Part shown: positions 1 through 8,859 of the stretch, piece after piece
How the letters are laid out: each line of letters begins with the position of its first letter
Numbering within the stretch: the first letter of the stretch is position 1
Origin: Bin87 sp965204685
GTDB taxonomy: Bacteria; Chloroflexota; Dehalococcoidia; Lucifugimonadales; UBA3495
Direction: 5' to 3'
Assembly (NCBI GenBank): GCA_965204685.1
Contig: OZ242004.1
Coordinates: 1,302,001-1,366,000 of the forward strand
DNA length: 64,000 nt
The notes under the pieces: generated by a model
Databases searched by the model: none
Told to the model about the DNA's origin: nothing
What the model saw: the letters and a program-made list of their open reading frames with translations, nothing else
Program-made: the position numbers and the translations under genes

Positions 1-572
1 GCCGGGATCGTGGCCACGGCCAGGTTGTACGCCTTGTCCGTCGCCACGCCGGTGAGGGTCGACAGCATGGCCGCCGCGTAGTGGCCGCCGTAGTAATAGG
101 CGATGCTGTGCCCCGACAGCCACTGGTCTTCCGGCGGAAAGCGGTCAGCATGGGCCACGGCGTTGAGGATACCGAAGTCCATCGGCTTTTCGGTGTGGTT
201 GATCGACGGAACCTCGCTGATTACCAGCGCCCAGAACGCGAAGATGACCAGGAAAGTCAGTTCGATAGTGGCCACCACCGCCCAGCGCCGGCGGAAAAAG
301 TCCGCCAGTTCGGCGCGCTGCCGGTAGGCCAGCCACGCTCCCGCCAGCCCCATGATCACCAGCACGGCGGCGATGCCAGCCGCCGAGTTGGGCACGATGC
401 CCAGCGTGCCGCCGATCCACGTGATCCACGCCAGCGCCAGCAGCGTGAGCACTCGGGACACCGCCCACCCGCGGTCGGCCAACCGCCCCAGCCCGCACAC
501 CGTGGAACCGATGGGGAACCCGACCAGAGACAGGGCCCACAGGGCGATGAGCCAGGCGAGAACGTCCTGCAC
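1..572 (-). CDS. DUF2298 (YYY-type) multi-pass membrane protein, N-terminal part
   Basis: The 5' end of a large membrane protein whose rest lies beyond the window start. Translation from a GTG at 572 gives about 190 residues with several hydrophobic segments (LAWLIALWALSLVGFPIGS near the N terminus, then a TWIGGTLGI stretch). These are followed by MDFGILNAV, RFPPEDQWLSG and YYYGGHYAAA, which are characteristic of DUF2298 proteins. That family is common in Chloroflexota and some archaea and has no settled function; its architecture resembles integral-membrane glycosyltransferases. The GTG lies 21 bases after the ftsY stop, so the two genes probably share a transcript. The GTG start is inferred, since no upstream ATG is in frame before the ftsY stop. 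Confidence 0.75.
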   Translation of the reverse strand, partial: MQDVLAWLIALWALSLVGFPIGSTVCGLGRLADRGWAVSRVLTLLALAWITWIGGTLGIVPNSAAGIAAVLVIMGLAGAWLAYRQRAELADFFRRRWAVVATIELTFLVIFAFWALVISEVPSINHTEKPMDFGILNAVAHADRFPPEDQWLSGHSIAYYYGGHYAAAMLSTLTGVATDKAYNLAVATIP

Positions 573-593
573 GGTTATGGGGCAGCCCGGCCG

Positions 594-1553
594 TCAGGCG
601 GCCGGCGACAGCATGGCGTCCACGAACTCGCGGGAATCAAAGGGTGCGATGTCGTCCAGCCCCTCGCCGGTGCCGATGAACAGGATCGGCACACCCAGCG
701 CCCGTCGTATCGACAATACAATCCCGCCCCTAGCGGTGCCGTCCAGCTTGGCCAGGAAGATGCCGGTGCAGCCCACTGCCTCGGTGAACGCCTGCGCCTG
801 GGTCAGCCCGTTGTGGCCGGTGGTGGCGTCCAGCGTCAGCAGCACCTGGTGCGGCGCCGCCTCGTCCAGCCCGTTGATGACCCGGCGCACCTTGCGCAGT
901 TCGTCCATCAGGTTCTGGCGAGTGTGCAGCCGTCCTGCCGTGTCCACGATCAGGATGTCGGCTCCCCGCGCCCGGGCCGCCTGCCAGGCGTCGTAGGCCA
1001 CCGCCCCGGGATCCGCGCCGTGCTGGTGGCTGATCACGTCGACGCCCACCCGCTCGCCCAGGATCTCCAGCTGCTCCTCGGCGGCGGCGCGGAAGGTGTC
1101 GGCTGCGCCCAGGATCACCTTCTTGCCCGCCCCGGTGAAGTGGTGCGCCAGCTTGGCGATGCTGGTGGTCTTGCCCACGCCGTTGACGCCGCAAACCAGT
1201 ATCACGTAGGGAGACGCAACGGCATCATCGTCCAGCCAGGCGTCCGGGTCGTCCGATGCCGACAGCTCCGCCGCGATCAGCTCCTTGAGCCGGTCAAACG
1301 CGCCCTCGCCATCCGCAACGCGCCCCGACCGGACCTCGGCCCGCAGTTCGTCCAGCACCGTCATGGTGGTGTCCACCCCGACGTCCGCCGAGATCAGGAT
1401 CTCCTCGATCTCGTCCCACACCGAGTCGTCCAACGCACGGGATGCGAACAGGTTGCGGATGCGCCCGAACCAGCTGTCCCGGCTCCGCTTCACCCCGGCG
1501 TCGGTCTGCTGGCGGTTGACCTCACCCCGGTTCCGCTTGAAGATCGAAAACAT
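594..1553 (-). CDS. ftsY: Signal recognition particle receptor FtsY
   Basis: FtsY is the membrane-associated SRP receptor GTPase that docks ribosome-SRP complexes at the translocon. The 319-aa product has a short basic N terminus (MFSIFKRNRG) in place of the long acidic A domain of enterobacterial FtsY. The helical N domain follows, with DSVWDEIEEILISADVGV. The G domain carries G1 VNGVGKTTSIAKLA, a DTFRAAAEEQL insertion-box motif, G3 DTAGRLHT and TKLDG-type G4 (AKLDGTARGG). Length and motifs match the short FtsY form found in many Gram-positive-like phyla. It is followed closely on the same strand by the DUF2298 gene. Confidence 0.95.
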   Translation of the reverse strand: MFSIFKRNRGEVNRQQTDAGVKRSRDSWFGRIRNLFASRALDDSVWDEIEEILISADVGVDTTMTVLDELRAEVRSGRVADGEGAFDRLKELIAAELSASDDPDAWLDDDAVASPYVILVCGVNGVGKTTSIAKLAHHFTGAGKKVILGAADTFRAAAEEQLEILGERVGVDVISHQHGADPGAVAYDAWQAARARGADILIVDTAGRLHTRQNLMDELRKVRRVINGLDEAAPHQVLLTLDATTGHNGLTQAQAFTEAVGCTGIFLAKLDGTARGGIVLSIRRALGVPILFIGTGEGLDDIAPFDSREFVDAMLSPAA

Positions 1554-1700
1554 AGCGGCGCAAGATTATCAGCGCCGCCGTTTGGGCGCAACCACGGCAC
1601 CATGCCTCACGTTAATGCCTGTGGACAAACAATCGGCCTGCCCGCTAGCATGGAAGAACGGAAATCGGGCAAGACCGCGCCAAACCACCGGAGAATAACC

Positions 1701-2057
1701 TTGGGAACCGTGACAGTAACCATTCAGGTCGGCGACCGCCAAGGCCGCCAATTCGAAGAGCTCGACATCATCGTCGACACCGGCTCCACCTACACGGCAG
1801 TACCTCGGGACATGCTCGAACGATTGGGGGTGCCCACCCAACGGTCAATGCCGTCACAGACTGCAGACGGCCGGATCGTCCCAGTAGACATCGGCCAAAC
1901 CATCGTAAGGCTCGAGGGGTTCGAGTTTTACACACCAGTCATATTCGCCGCAGAGAACGAGCCAAGCCTCCTCGGAGTCGTAACCCTCGAAGAGGCCGGT
2001 CTTGCCGTTGATCCAGTGAACGGCCGCCTCATTCCCACACACCTGCTCCGCTACTGA
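1701..2057 (+). CDS. Small retropepsin-like aspartic protease
   Basis: A single-domain clan AA protease of about 118 residues. The active-site loop is IVDTGSTYTAVP, and a hydrophobic-hydrophobic-Gly (SLLGVVTLE) sits near the C terminus, as in retropepsins that act as homodimers. A TTG at 1701 preceded by GGAGAATAACC is the best start; an in-frame ATG at 1650 would add 17 residues without a good ribosome site. There is no signal peptide. It diverges from ftsY and converges on the DUF433 gene. A second gene of the same type lies at 40791-41183. The physiological substrate is unknown; the family assignment rests on the DTG motif and fold-typical spacing. Confidence 0.72.
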   Translation: MGTVTVTIQVGDRQGRQFEELDIIVDTGSTYTAVPRDMLERLGVPTQRSMPSQTADGRIVPVDIGQTIVRLEGFEFYTPVIFAAENEPSLLGVVTLEEAGLAVDPVNGRLIPTHLLRY

Positions 2058-2091
2058 CCGCACCCGGCGCTTTGAAAACACCCGCGGCCAA

Positions 2092-2370
2092 TCAATCCTG
2101 CGGACCCGCAATCAATTCGTCCGCACGCTCCAGCCCAGCCTCCGCGAGCTTGTCCCGGGCAATGACGGCGTGGGCGTAGGCGATGCAAGCGCGGATGTCT
2201 TCCGGTTCCAGTCCAGGATAGTCTTCCAGCAGCTCATCTACGTCGGCGCCCTGAGTCAACAAGATCATGATGAGTTCCACCGATATTCGCATGTCGCGGA
2301 TAATCGGTTTCCCGCCGAACACCTCGGGGCGGGCTGTGATGCGTTTCAGCAGTTCCTGGTTGGCGGGCAT
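2092..2370 (-). CDS. DUF433 antitoxin-like protein
   Basis: A 92-aa protein with the DUF433 signature VFGGKPIIRDMRISVELIM, followed by a short helical region (LLEDYPGLEPEDIRACIAYA). DUF433 proteins have a winged-helix/MerR-like fold and are usually the antitoxin of a pair with a DUF5615 PIN-like toxin encoded just downstream. The space downstream here (towards 2057) contains only the opposite-strand protease gene, so the usual partner is absent. The start at 2370 is fixed by an excellent GGGAGG 6-9 bases upstream; the longer reading frame to 2421 has no ribosome site. Confidence 0.8.
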   Translation of the reverse strand: MPANQELLKRITARPEVFGGKPIIRDMRISVELIMILLTQGADVDELLEDYPGLEPEDIRACIAYAHAVIARDKLAEAGLERADELIAGPQD

Positions 2371-2447
2371 GGTTGTCCTCCCTGTTATAGGTTGCAACGG
2401 CCCTAGCCAGACCGCCGGCACTTGGCATTCCGTTCAAGTCTCAACGG

Positions 2448-3800
2448 TTACACTGGCGGCGCTTCTCCCAACCCCGCAATCCGCTCGCACCACTGGGCCG
2501 CGCCCAGGACCCTGCCCTCCTGCGCCCACGGTCCGCCGAACTGCACTGCCATGGGCATCCCCAGTTCGCTCAGGCCCGTCGAGACCACCACGGTTGGGAG
2601 GCCACCGGCCGTCCACGGCACCTGGAACGCCGCATCACCGGTGGTGTTCAAGTCCCGGGGAGCCGGCGCCGGTATCGCTGGCGTCATCACGACGTCCACC
2701 TTAGAGACCATTTCGCTCATGTCGGCGCGGAACTGCCGCCGCAGCCGCTGGGCCTTCAGGTACGCGGACGTGGGCATGATCATGCCCATCTCCATGCCGG
2801 CCCGGATGCGTGGGCCGTAGTCAGCGGCGCGCACGCGGTGATTGACTTCGTGGAACCCGGCGCACTCGACGTTCATCACGATGCGCTGGAAGCTGTGCAC
2901 TACGGCGAAACTGTCGGGCAACGGTATTTCCTCGACCTCCGCCCCGGCCTCCGCCAGTTGGTTGGCGATTGCCTCGGTGTGCGCCCACATCTCCGGTGTG
3001 GCGTAGTCCTGATAATACTGGCGCACCAGCCCGATGCGCGGGGGCCGGTCGTGCTCGGCCATCTGGGCGGCGAAGTCGGGCACCGGTTCGCGCAGGCTGC
3101 CGGGGTCGTTGTCGTCCGCGCCGCTGAGCACCGTCAGCATCAGCGCGGCGTCGGCCACCGTGCGGGTCAGGATGCCCACGTGGTCCAGCGACCAGCTCAC
3201 CGGAGCCACGCCGTACCGGGAGATCCGTCCGTAGGTGGGCTTCACGCCGACGATGCCGTTGTACGCCGCCGGCCGGCAGGTGGAGCCGCCGGTCTGCGAG
3301 CCCAGCGCCGCCGGAACCATGCGGGCCGCCACCGCGGCCGACGACCCGCTGCTGGACCCGCCGGGGGTGTGCTCCAGGTTCCAGGGGTTGCGCGTGGGAG
3401 ACGGGTCGGAGGTGGCAAACTCGGTGGTGACCGCCTTGCCGAGGATGATCCCGCCGGCCGCTTTGATTTTGGCCACCGAGGTCGCGTCGAATTCCGGCAC
3501 GAAGTCGGCGTACACCTTGGAGCCGCAGGCGGTGAGCATGCCCTCGGTGTAGAAGATGTCCTTCAGGCCCACGGGCACGCCGTGGATCGGGCCAAGCGGG
3601 TCGCCGCGCTGCGCCTCGGCCTCCCGCTCTCGGGCTGCCGAGAGCACGGCGTCGCGGTCGATGGTGACCCAGGCCTGCAAATCGCCGTCCAGCGCGTCGA
3701 TGCGCGCCAGCAGCGACTCCGCCAGCGCCACCGGCGACAGGGTTCCCTCGCGGATCTGCGCGGCGGCTTCCGCCACCGAAAGCTCGTGAAGTTCAGGCAT
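2448..3800 (-). CDS. Amidase (amidase signature family)
   Basis: A 450-aa amidase-signature enzyme, predicted to hydrolyse carboxamides in the cytoplasm; the substrate is not predictable from sequence. The Ser-cisSer-Lys triad is visible: Lys in GVPVGLKDIFY (about residue 79), the Gly/Ser-rich loop TPGGSSSGSSAAVAA (cis-Ser near 153) and the nucleophile in GSQTGGSTCRPA (near 177). Length is typical for the family. A GAGG lies just upstream of the ATG. The 59-aa gene at 3856-4035 ends 55 bases upstream on the same strand and may be a small companion subunit. It resembles GatA, but no gatB or gatC is nearby, so a stand-alone amidase is more likely. Confidence 0.88.
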   Translation of the reverse strand: MPELHELSVAEAAAQIREGTLSPVALAESLLARIDALDGDLQAWVTIDRDAVLSAAREREAEAQRGDPLGPIHGVPVGLKDIFYTEGMLTACGSKVYADFVPEFDATSVAKIKAAGGIILGKAVTTEFATSDPSPTRNPWNLEHTPGGSSSGSSAAVAARMVPAALGSQTGGSTCRPAAYNGIVGVKPTYGRISRYGVAPVSWSLDHVGILTRTVADAALMLTVLSGADDNDPGSLREPVPDFAAQMAEHDRPPRIGLVRQYYQDYATPEMWAHTEAIANQLAEAGAEVEEIPLPDSFAVVHSFQRIVMNVECAGFHEVNHRVRAADYGPRIRAGMEMGMIMPTSAYLKAQRLRRQFRADMSEMVSKVDVVMTPAIPAPAPRDLNTTGDAAFQVPWTAGGLPTVVVSTGLSELGMPMAVQFGGPWAQEGRVLGAAQWCERIAGLGEAPPV

Positions 3801-3855
3801 GGTTCAACCTCGCTCATAGTGACACGGGGGCCGCCGTCGGTTCGCGTCGCGCCGG

Positions 3856-4035
3856 TTATTCTTGATTCAGCGGTTCCAAGTCCGGGTGGACCTCGGCATT
3901 ATCAACGTCGTAGACCTGCTCCGCCGCGGTTCGCAGGTACGATTCCAGCTCCACGGCGCGGTCCTCGCCAAATTGGGCGACCGCCCGGCGGCGCAGCTCC
4001 TGGTAGATCCGCTCCAAGTCATTGCTCTGGCTCAT
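3856..4035 (-). CDS. 59-aa helical protein upstream of the amidase
   Basis: A short open frame encoding MSQSNDLERIYQELRRR at its N terminus, then a charged helical stretch and an acidic C terminus ending DLEPLNQE. A GAGGTG lies 8-9 bases before the ATG, and the gene shares the amidase's direction with a 55-base gap. Some amidases have small accessory subunits (for example AtzG/DUF4089 types). This protein is in the right place and size range, but I do not recognise it as that family. It looks coding because of the ribosome site and the amphipathic composition; its function is unknown. Confidence 0.55.
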   Translation of the reverse strand: MSQSNDLERIYQELRRRAVAQFGEDRAVELESYLRTAAEQVYDVDNAEVHPDLEPLNQE

Positions 4036-4213
4036 GTTGTTGACACCTCATCGCCGGTACGGGCCTGGCAGCAAGTCCGGCTCACCTGCCGGATTCTAAA
4101 TGCGCGCATACCCAGGGGCAACCCCATCGCCGGTTCAGTACAAGCGCGAACGGCCCGGAGTTACCATCGCCGGGCCGTTCTGTATTGCGCCGTGGCTAGT
4201 TCCGGGCGGAAGA

Positions 4214-4657
4214 CTACCCGCGGTTGTGCGTCTTGGTCTCCGCCCAGGCCACGATGTGCGGGATCGCCGCGTCGACGTCCCGCTGATCGACGTTGCGCGC
4301 CGTGCTCTCGGCCTGGCAGCGCATCAGCATGATCGGCAGGCGGTTCTGGATCTTGTCCAGCGTCCAGGACAGCGGGTCGCCCTCGGCGGTGAAGTCCAGT
4401 TCCAGCCGGTCGTTCTGGCCGATGGGGCCGTTGCGGTAGTGATAGTGCGGGCCGATGCGGAAGCAGTCGAACCGCAGCAGTTCCTTGTCGTCGCCCTCGA
4501 TGTCGTTGCCGTACACGTGGATGCAGATGCCTTCGTCGCTCATGGCCCCCACGTCGGTGCGGTACACCAGGCCGAAGGTCACCGCGCCCGCCGGTATCAG
4601 CTCCTCGCCGCCGCCGGTGCTTCCTCCCATCTGTGCGTGCATTGCCGGTGTCGTCAT
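4214..4657 (-). CDS. Conserved-looking hypothetical protein, 147 aa
   Basis: A soluble protein with no signal peptide or membrane segment. The N terminus (MTTPAMHAQMGG) is low complexity. The body is rich in acidic and aromatic residues (GICIHVYGNDIEGDDKELL, then a DCFRIGPHYHYRNGP stretch) and ends with a helical segment LDKIQNRLPIML. The HYHY cluster could bind metal, but this is only a composition remark. The start at 4657 is set by GGGAGGG about 7 bases upstream; the longer frame to 4735 lacks a ribosome site. A TATAAT at 4727-4732 on the same strand is a plausible -10. I do not recognise a named family with certainty. Confidence 0.6.
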   Translation of the reverse strand: MTTPAMHAQMGGSTGGGEELIPAGAVTFGLVYRTDVGAMSDEGICIHVYGNDIEGDDKELLRFDCFRIGPHYHYRNGPIGQNDRLELDFTAEGDPLSWTLDKIQNRLPIMLMRCQAESTARNVDQRDVDAAIPHIVAWAETKTHNRG

Positions 4658-5017
4658 TGCTTCATCCCTCCCTGCGTGATGCGTGAACCGGTCCGATATT
4701 CCGGCCCGGCTCGCTGGTTTGGTGCGATTATACATGTGTCACGCACGAAATCGTCATGCGCCGCGCCGCGCGCCCGGGCGTTGTTCTCCCGGCAGACAAC
4801 GAGGAAGGTGGAAACCCACTCGGCACCCTGCTGCTTGAGGACGCGGGCGATGGGAGTTGCGGCGGCGGTGGGCATGATTGGGGACTCTTTGGGAATGGGG
4901 AATTAAGGCTGTCCCGCGATTGTAGCACCCCGCCCTTTGCCGGCAGCGCCGACGGCTGATAGACTTGACAAGCAGCCCATTTTCGCCGTTACGCTCAGTG
5001 TGCGCAGAGAAGAGAAA
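4658..5017. other. Spacer before the helicase: minus-strand -10 and a gene remnant
   Basis: This 360-base stretch holds no intact gene. A minus-strand TATAAT (4727-4732) fits a promoter for the 147-aa gene. A remnant of a thiamine-diphosphate enzyme N terminus lies at about 4790-4875. A plus-strand TTGACA (4965-4970) followed about 17 bases later by a weak GTTACG could drive the helicase. Nothing else is recognisable. Confidence 0.4.
4790..4875 (-). pseudogene. Remnant of a thiamine-diphosphate-dependent enzyme N terminus
   Basis: From an ATG at 4875 the frame reads MPTAAATPIARVLKQQGAE followed by WVSTFLVVCRENNARAR, then unrelated sequence. This resembles the first 35-40 residues of acetolactate-synthase-like thiamine-diphosphate enzymes, which start with an ARxLKxxGVEWVSTFPV-type pattern. 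The rest of a roughly 550-residue enzyme is missing and there is no ribosome site. It is best read as a fragment left by a rearrangement at the edge of the defence island. The match is to remembered family sequences, not an alignment. Confidence 0.4.
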
Positions 5018-7384
5018 ATGAAACTAACCGATACCCAACAGCAGGCTGTAACATATGAAGGTGGCAACCTCCAACTTATTGCCTGCGCAGGTTCAGGCAA
5101 AACTGAGGTGGTAGCACAGCGTGTTGCGCACTTGCTTACGAAAAGTGAGAATCACAAACTAGAGCCGCGCAACATCGTGGCGTTCACTTTCACGGAAAAG
5201 GCTGCGGCTGAGCTGAAAGAGCGTATCGTCAGCCGTACCATTGAGGCTAACGGCGGCGACATCATAGGCATGGCTGATATGTACGTTGGTACCATCCACG
5301 GCTTTTGCCAGGAGCTTTTGCAAAACGAAGTACCGGAGTACCTGAAATATGAGGTGCTGGATAACGTCCGGCAGCATCTATACATAAATCGCAAAAGCAG
5401 ACTGACCGGCTTGACGAGTTCTACTAACCTTAGTGGTACTACCCTGCGCCGGTACATAAACACTGGCGACTACATCTCAGCGTTAGCGGTTTTGCGCGAA
5501 GATGAAACTGATCCACAAAAGATGGTCGGATGCTCCGTTCTGAATGGATTGGAAGCGTACCGCTCCCAGCTTGCCGTAGATTCGTACTTCGACTTCTCAG
5601 CACAGCTGGATAATGCAATTGCTGAATTGGAACGCAACGATGAATTGCGCTCCCGTGTGTCTGAACGTGTCAAGTACGTGGTCGTTGATGAATACCAAGA
5701 TGTGAACCCCATCCAAGAACGACTTGTGCGACTGCTGTACGACCTCGGTGCAGGCCTGTGCGTAGTTGGAGACGATGACCAAACCATCTACCAATGGCGG
5801 GGCAGTTCTGTTGGCAACATCCTCGCATTTGAAAATCATTATCCTGACGTCAAGCAAATCAGGCTTGAGGACAATTTCCGCTCCAGTGAAGGAGTAATCG
5901 ACGCAGCTCGCCGATTTGTTGAGAAAGTCAGCCCACGGCTGCCGAAAGCGATGAAATTTGCGGATGCTCAATCATATGAGTCTGGCGATGTTGTCGCGTT
6001 GGCATTTGATTCGCCTGAAGAAGAAGCACGTCACATCGCCGAAACCATCAAGTCCCTCCACGGGGTTGCTTTTGACGACGGTAACGGTGAGCGTGGTCTG
6101 TCATGGTCAGACATAGCAGTACTCCTGCGTAGCGTCAGAGCCAATGGGGCGGTCATTACGGAAGCATTGAAAGACGCAGAAATTCCGTTCGTGGTGACCG
6201 GGTTGGCTAATCTTTTTGAAACAGACGAAGCCAGTGCGGCGCGAGACCTGTTTCACTACATCTCTGGCGAAACCATCAAAAATGAAAAACCGCCGACCGA
6301 TAAGGCGTTACGCCAATCTTGGGAGACCGCCAATCTCGGCATTACCAAACGTACGCTAAGCGAGGCTTTACGGTACGCTAAGCAGGTTCGCGATACCTTG
6401 CATGGTAACAGCGACGAGAATCCGCCGAGCATCCAAACAGTGTTCTTAACGTTCCTCGAGATGGCAGAACTACGCGAAGAGAAAGTGCCCGGCAGTAGAG
6501 GGCAGGTAGTGCTGTTTAATCTGGGACAATTCAGTCAAGTAATCACCGATTGGGAGACCATCAACTTCAGCTCAAAACCGTCAGAAACGTTTCAAGGGTT
6601 TGCGAGATTCCTCCACTACCAGGCTGACGGTTCTTACAGCGAGGGTGCAGAAGACGGTGACTACGTAGTGCCTGATGCTGTGCAAATCATGACTGTCCAC
6701 CAGGCGAAGGGACGCGAGTGGCCCGCAGTATTTTTGCCGGTACTGAGGCGAAATACATTCCCATCGGTGAATAGGAAGAGCAGAATATGGAATCTGATTC
6801 CACGCGAAGCAGTCGAGAACGCAGAAAGGTATGATGGGTCGATTAACGACGAACGGCGGTTGTTCTACGTGGCGATGACTCGCAGTAAAAAGTTCCTCCA
6901 TATGACGTGGGCACCCATTGGCAATAAAGGTTATCATGCCTATCGATCAGAGTTCTGGGATGACGTGCTGGTGTCCAAGTTCGTGCGGCGCCGCAAGCCG
7001 GATTATGCGAACCGCAGGCGTGCGCCTGCTAGACCGCGGGCATCTGTGGCGGATGTTGAGTTCTCTTTCAGCGACCTGAAATATCTGTATGAGTGCGGAT
7101 ACCAGTTCAAGCTGCGGGTGCTGTACGGCTTCAACAATCCTATTGCTCTGCCGCTCGGATATGGCAAGTCCCTGCATGACGCACTTGCCGAAGTCCACCA
7201 ACGTGCTATGCGAGGCGATGTTGTAACCGAATCTGACACGCCGGAACTGGTCAATCGGCACTTACGGACGCCGTATGCATACGGCGAAGTACGTCGGCGG
7301 CTTGAGGAAGCTGCACATCGTGATATTGCCAACTACATTCGTGATCGGGCCGATGATTTAGAACCCCTAACAAAAAGATGTTAG
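5018..7384 (+). pseudogene. UvrD-type helicase with C-terminal nuclease domain, truncated by an IS
   Basis: A superfamily 1A helicase of which 781 native residues remain; the last codons (from 7361) are read from the inverted repeat of the adjacent IS. All motifs are present: Walker A ACAGSGKTEVV, Ia TFTEKAAAEL, II VVDEYQDVNP, III VVGDDDQTIYQWRG, IV LEDNFRS, V IMTVHQAKGREW and VI FYVAMTRSKK. After about residue 690 a RecB/Cas4-like domain begins (FSFSDLKYLYECGYQFKLRV, GKSLHDALAEVH). It ends before the catalytic D, ExK and Tyr/Gln motifs, so the nuclease would be inactive. The start is the ATG after AGAAGAGAAA. The gene is visibly AT-richer than its neighbours, as for a transferred defence gene. 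The helicase domain could still be expressed. Confidence 0.85.
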
Positions 7385-8290
7385 TCGTCGGAAGCAGATG
7401 ATTGAGCAGCCCAGGGACATGAAGGCTTCATGGATGTCAGCGCGGCGCTCGTAGCGCACCCGCAGCCGGCGGAACTGGTGCAGCCAACCCAGGGTCCGCT
7501 CGACCACCCAGCGGTGCACCCCCAGCCCGCTGCCGTGTTCGGCGCCCCGCCGGGCCAGGGCGGGCGCGATGTGCCGCGCCCGCAGTTCCTGGCGATGCCG
7601 CCGCGAGTCATAGGCTCGGTCGGCGTACAGCCGCTTTGGCCGGCGACGGGGTCGGCCCCGTTGACCCCGCACCGACGGCACAGCGTCCACCAGGGGCAAC
7701 AACTGCGTCACGTCGTGGCGATTGGCGCCGGTCAGGATGGCCGACAGCGGCGTTCCATTGGCTTCGGTGAGCACGTGATGCTTGCTCCCCGGCTTACCTC
7801 GATCCGTAGGATTGGGGCCGGTCTTTTTCCCCGCCCCCCACGGCACGCACTGACGCGCTGTCCACGCAAGCCCGTGACCAGTCCAGCTGGTCCGCTCCGT
7901 GCAATCTGGACAACAGCGTTTCATGGAGCTTTGCCCACACTCCCGCCTGCTGCCAATCCCGCAGCCGACGCCAGCAGGTCATCCCCGAACCGCATCCCAT
8001 TTCCTGGGGCAGCATCTCCCAGGGAATGCCGCTCTTCAATACGAACAGTATGCCGGTCAGCGCCTTGCGGTCGTCGATGCGCTGGCGTCCCGGATTGCGG
8101 AACCGCCGGGGTTTGGGGGCGGGTAGCAGCGGCTGTATGATCTCCCATAATTCGTCGCTTACCAAAGGTTTCGCCATGGGACACCTCCTCCCGCTGCCGC
8201 AGATACGGCGCCAGCCCACCGCTACGGTCCTGTCTTACCGCGAGATTAGCCGCCTGATTATGGATTAGCAACCCATTTTGTTAGGGGTTC
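7361..8290 (-). mobile_element. IS5-family insertion sequence (IS427-like), 930 bp
   Basis: A complete element bounded by 15-bp perfect inverted repeats (GAACCCCTAACAAAA at 7361-7375 and its complement at 8276-8290). The flanking trinucleotide is TTA on both sides (7358-7360 and 8291-8293), fitting the TNA targets of IS5-family groups. It holds one transposase split into two overlapping frames. It separates the helicase from the remains of a type III Mod gene. Because both neighbours are truncated at the element, matching TTA flanks need not mean one clean insertion. A deletion between two copies that both used TTA targets explains the junction better. Confidence 0.9.
7367..8177 (-). CDS. IS5-family DDE transposase in two overlapping frames
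   Basis: ORF A starts at 8177 (MAKPLVSDELWEIIQPLLP, ribosome site GGAGGTG) and runs to 7794. It contains the DUF4096-type N-terminal domain and the first catalytic Asp in ACVDSASVRA. ORF B (frame open from 7924 to 7367) supplies GPNPTDRGKPGSKHH, the second Asp region (LYADRAYDS) and the Glu region (WVVERTLGWL). The frames overlap at 7794-7924. A run reading CGGGGAAAAAG on the coding strand lies at the point where the protein homology changes frame, and joining requires a +1 (or -2) shift. This is typical of IS427-group elements, which make the full transposase by frameshifting. The ORF B stop lies inside the left inverted repeat. Confidence 0.85.
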
Positions 8291-8739
8291 TTAAAAGGCT
8301 TGTGCCCAATGCTCCGTTTTCATTCCCGAAGAGCTTGTGGGCTGTGCATGATTGCGTTTCCGCTGTAACTCAGGATGATCCGGATGCGATCGTCCTCGAT
8401 TTTTTCGCAGGAAGTGGAACCACTGGCCATGCACTGCTGGAAATGAACAACAAGTACAACGGGTCCCGACGGTACATCCTTGTTCAAATAGCAGAGGAAA
8501 TCAATGAGTCCAGCGAGTTTGAGTCAATTGCCGATGTAACAAAGGAACGGCTGCGACGGGCCGGCGATGCAATCCAAGCAGAAGCATCTGAGCATACTAT
8601 TGACGTCGGTTTTCGCGTTTTCAAATTGGACAGCTCCAACGTCAAGGCGTGGGAGCCGGATCCCGATGATCTGGAACAGTCGCTGCTGGACCATGTCGAC
8701 CACATAAAAGCGGGCCGGAGCGAGCAGGATATCCTGTAC
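8291..8739 (+). pseudogene. mod: Type III restriction-modification Mod subunit, internal fragment
   Basis: About 149 residues of a beta-class adenine methyltransferase. FPKSLWAVHD is followed by the AdoMet-binding motif DFFAGSGTTGHALL, then a region ending SEQDILY. The beta-class order puts DPPY before this motif, so the 5' part with the catalytic DPPY has been lost at the IS5-family junction. The frame is open from 8278, inside the IS. It ends where the IS1380-family element begins, and the reading frame resumes exactly at 10449 with the target duplication removed (ILY-EVLLK). No functional methyltransferase can be made from this locus. Confidence 0.88.
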
Positions 8740-8790
8740 CCCCAATCCACCGAAAGGATGAGTGTGGCGGCGAGCTGAGGGGATGAGAAA

Positions 8791-8852
8791 GTGCTCCCGG
8801 CTTCGGGGATAATGGTTTTTGATACAGAAAACCACCCCGAAACAAGGAGCAC
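8791..8852 (+). promoter_or_regulatory. Hairpin sequestering the transposase ribosome site
   Basis: GTGCTCCCGGCTTCGGGG at 8791 onward pairs imperfectly with CCCCGAAACAAGGAGCAC ending at 8852. The intervening TGGTTTTT and AAAACCA can extend the stem. The 3' arm contains the AAGGAG ribosome site of the transposase (ATG at 8860). A long read-through RNA from mod would hide the site, whereas a transcript starting inside the stem would leave it open. This is a known way for insertion sequences to avoid activation by host transcription. Confidence 0.6.
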
Positions 8853-8859
8853 CCATCGG

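Noticed and set aside
81..2057. A 658-aa plus-strand open frame covering the ftsY region
   Set aside because: It is the antisense shadow of ftsY and DUF2298 and is low complexity; only its 3' end (from about 1701) encodes a recognisable protein.
3801..4210. Overlapping plus-strand frames around the amidase upstream region
   Set aside because: They lack ribosome sites and plausible composition; the minus-strand 59-aa gene explains the region better.
7358..8293. A simple single IS insertion into one helicase-methyltransferase gene
   Set aside because: Removing the IS and one TTA does not give a continuous frame, and both flanking genes lack large parts.
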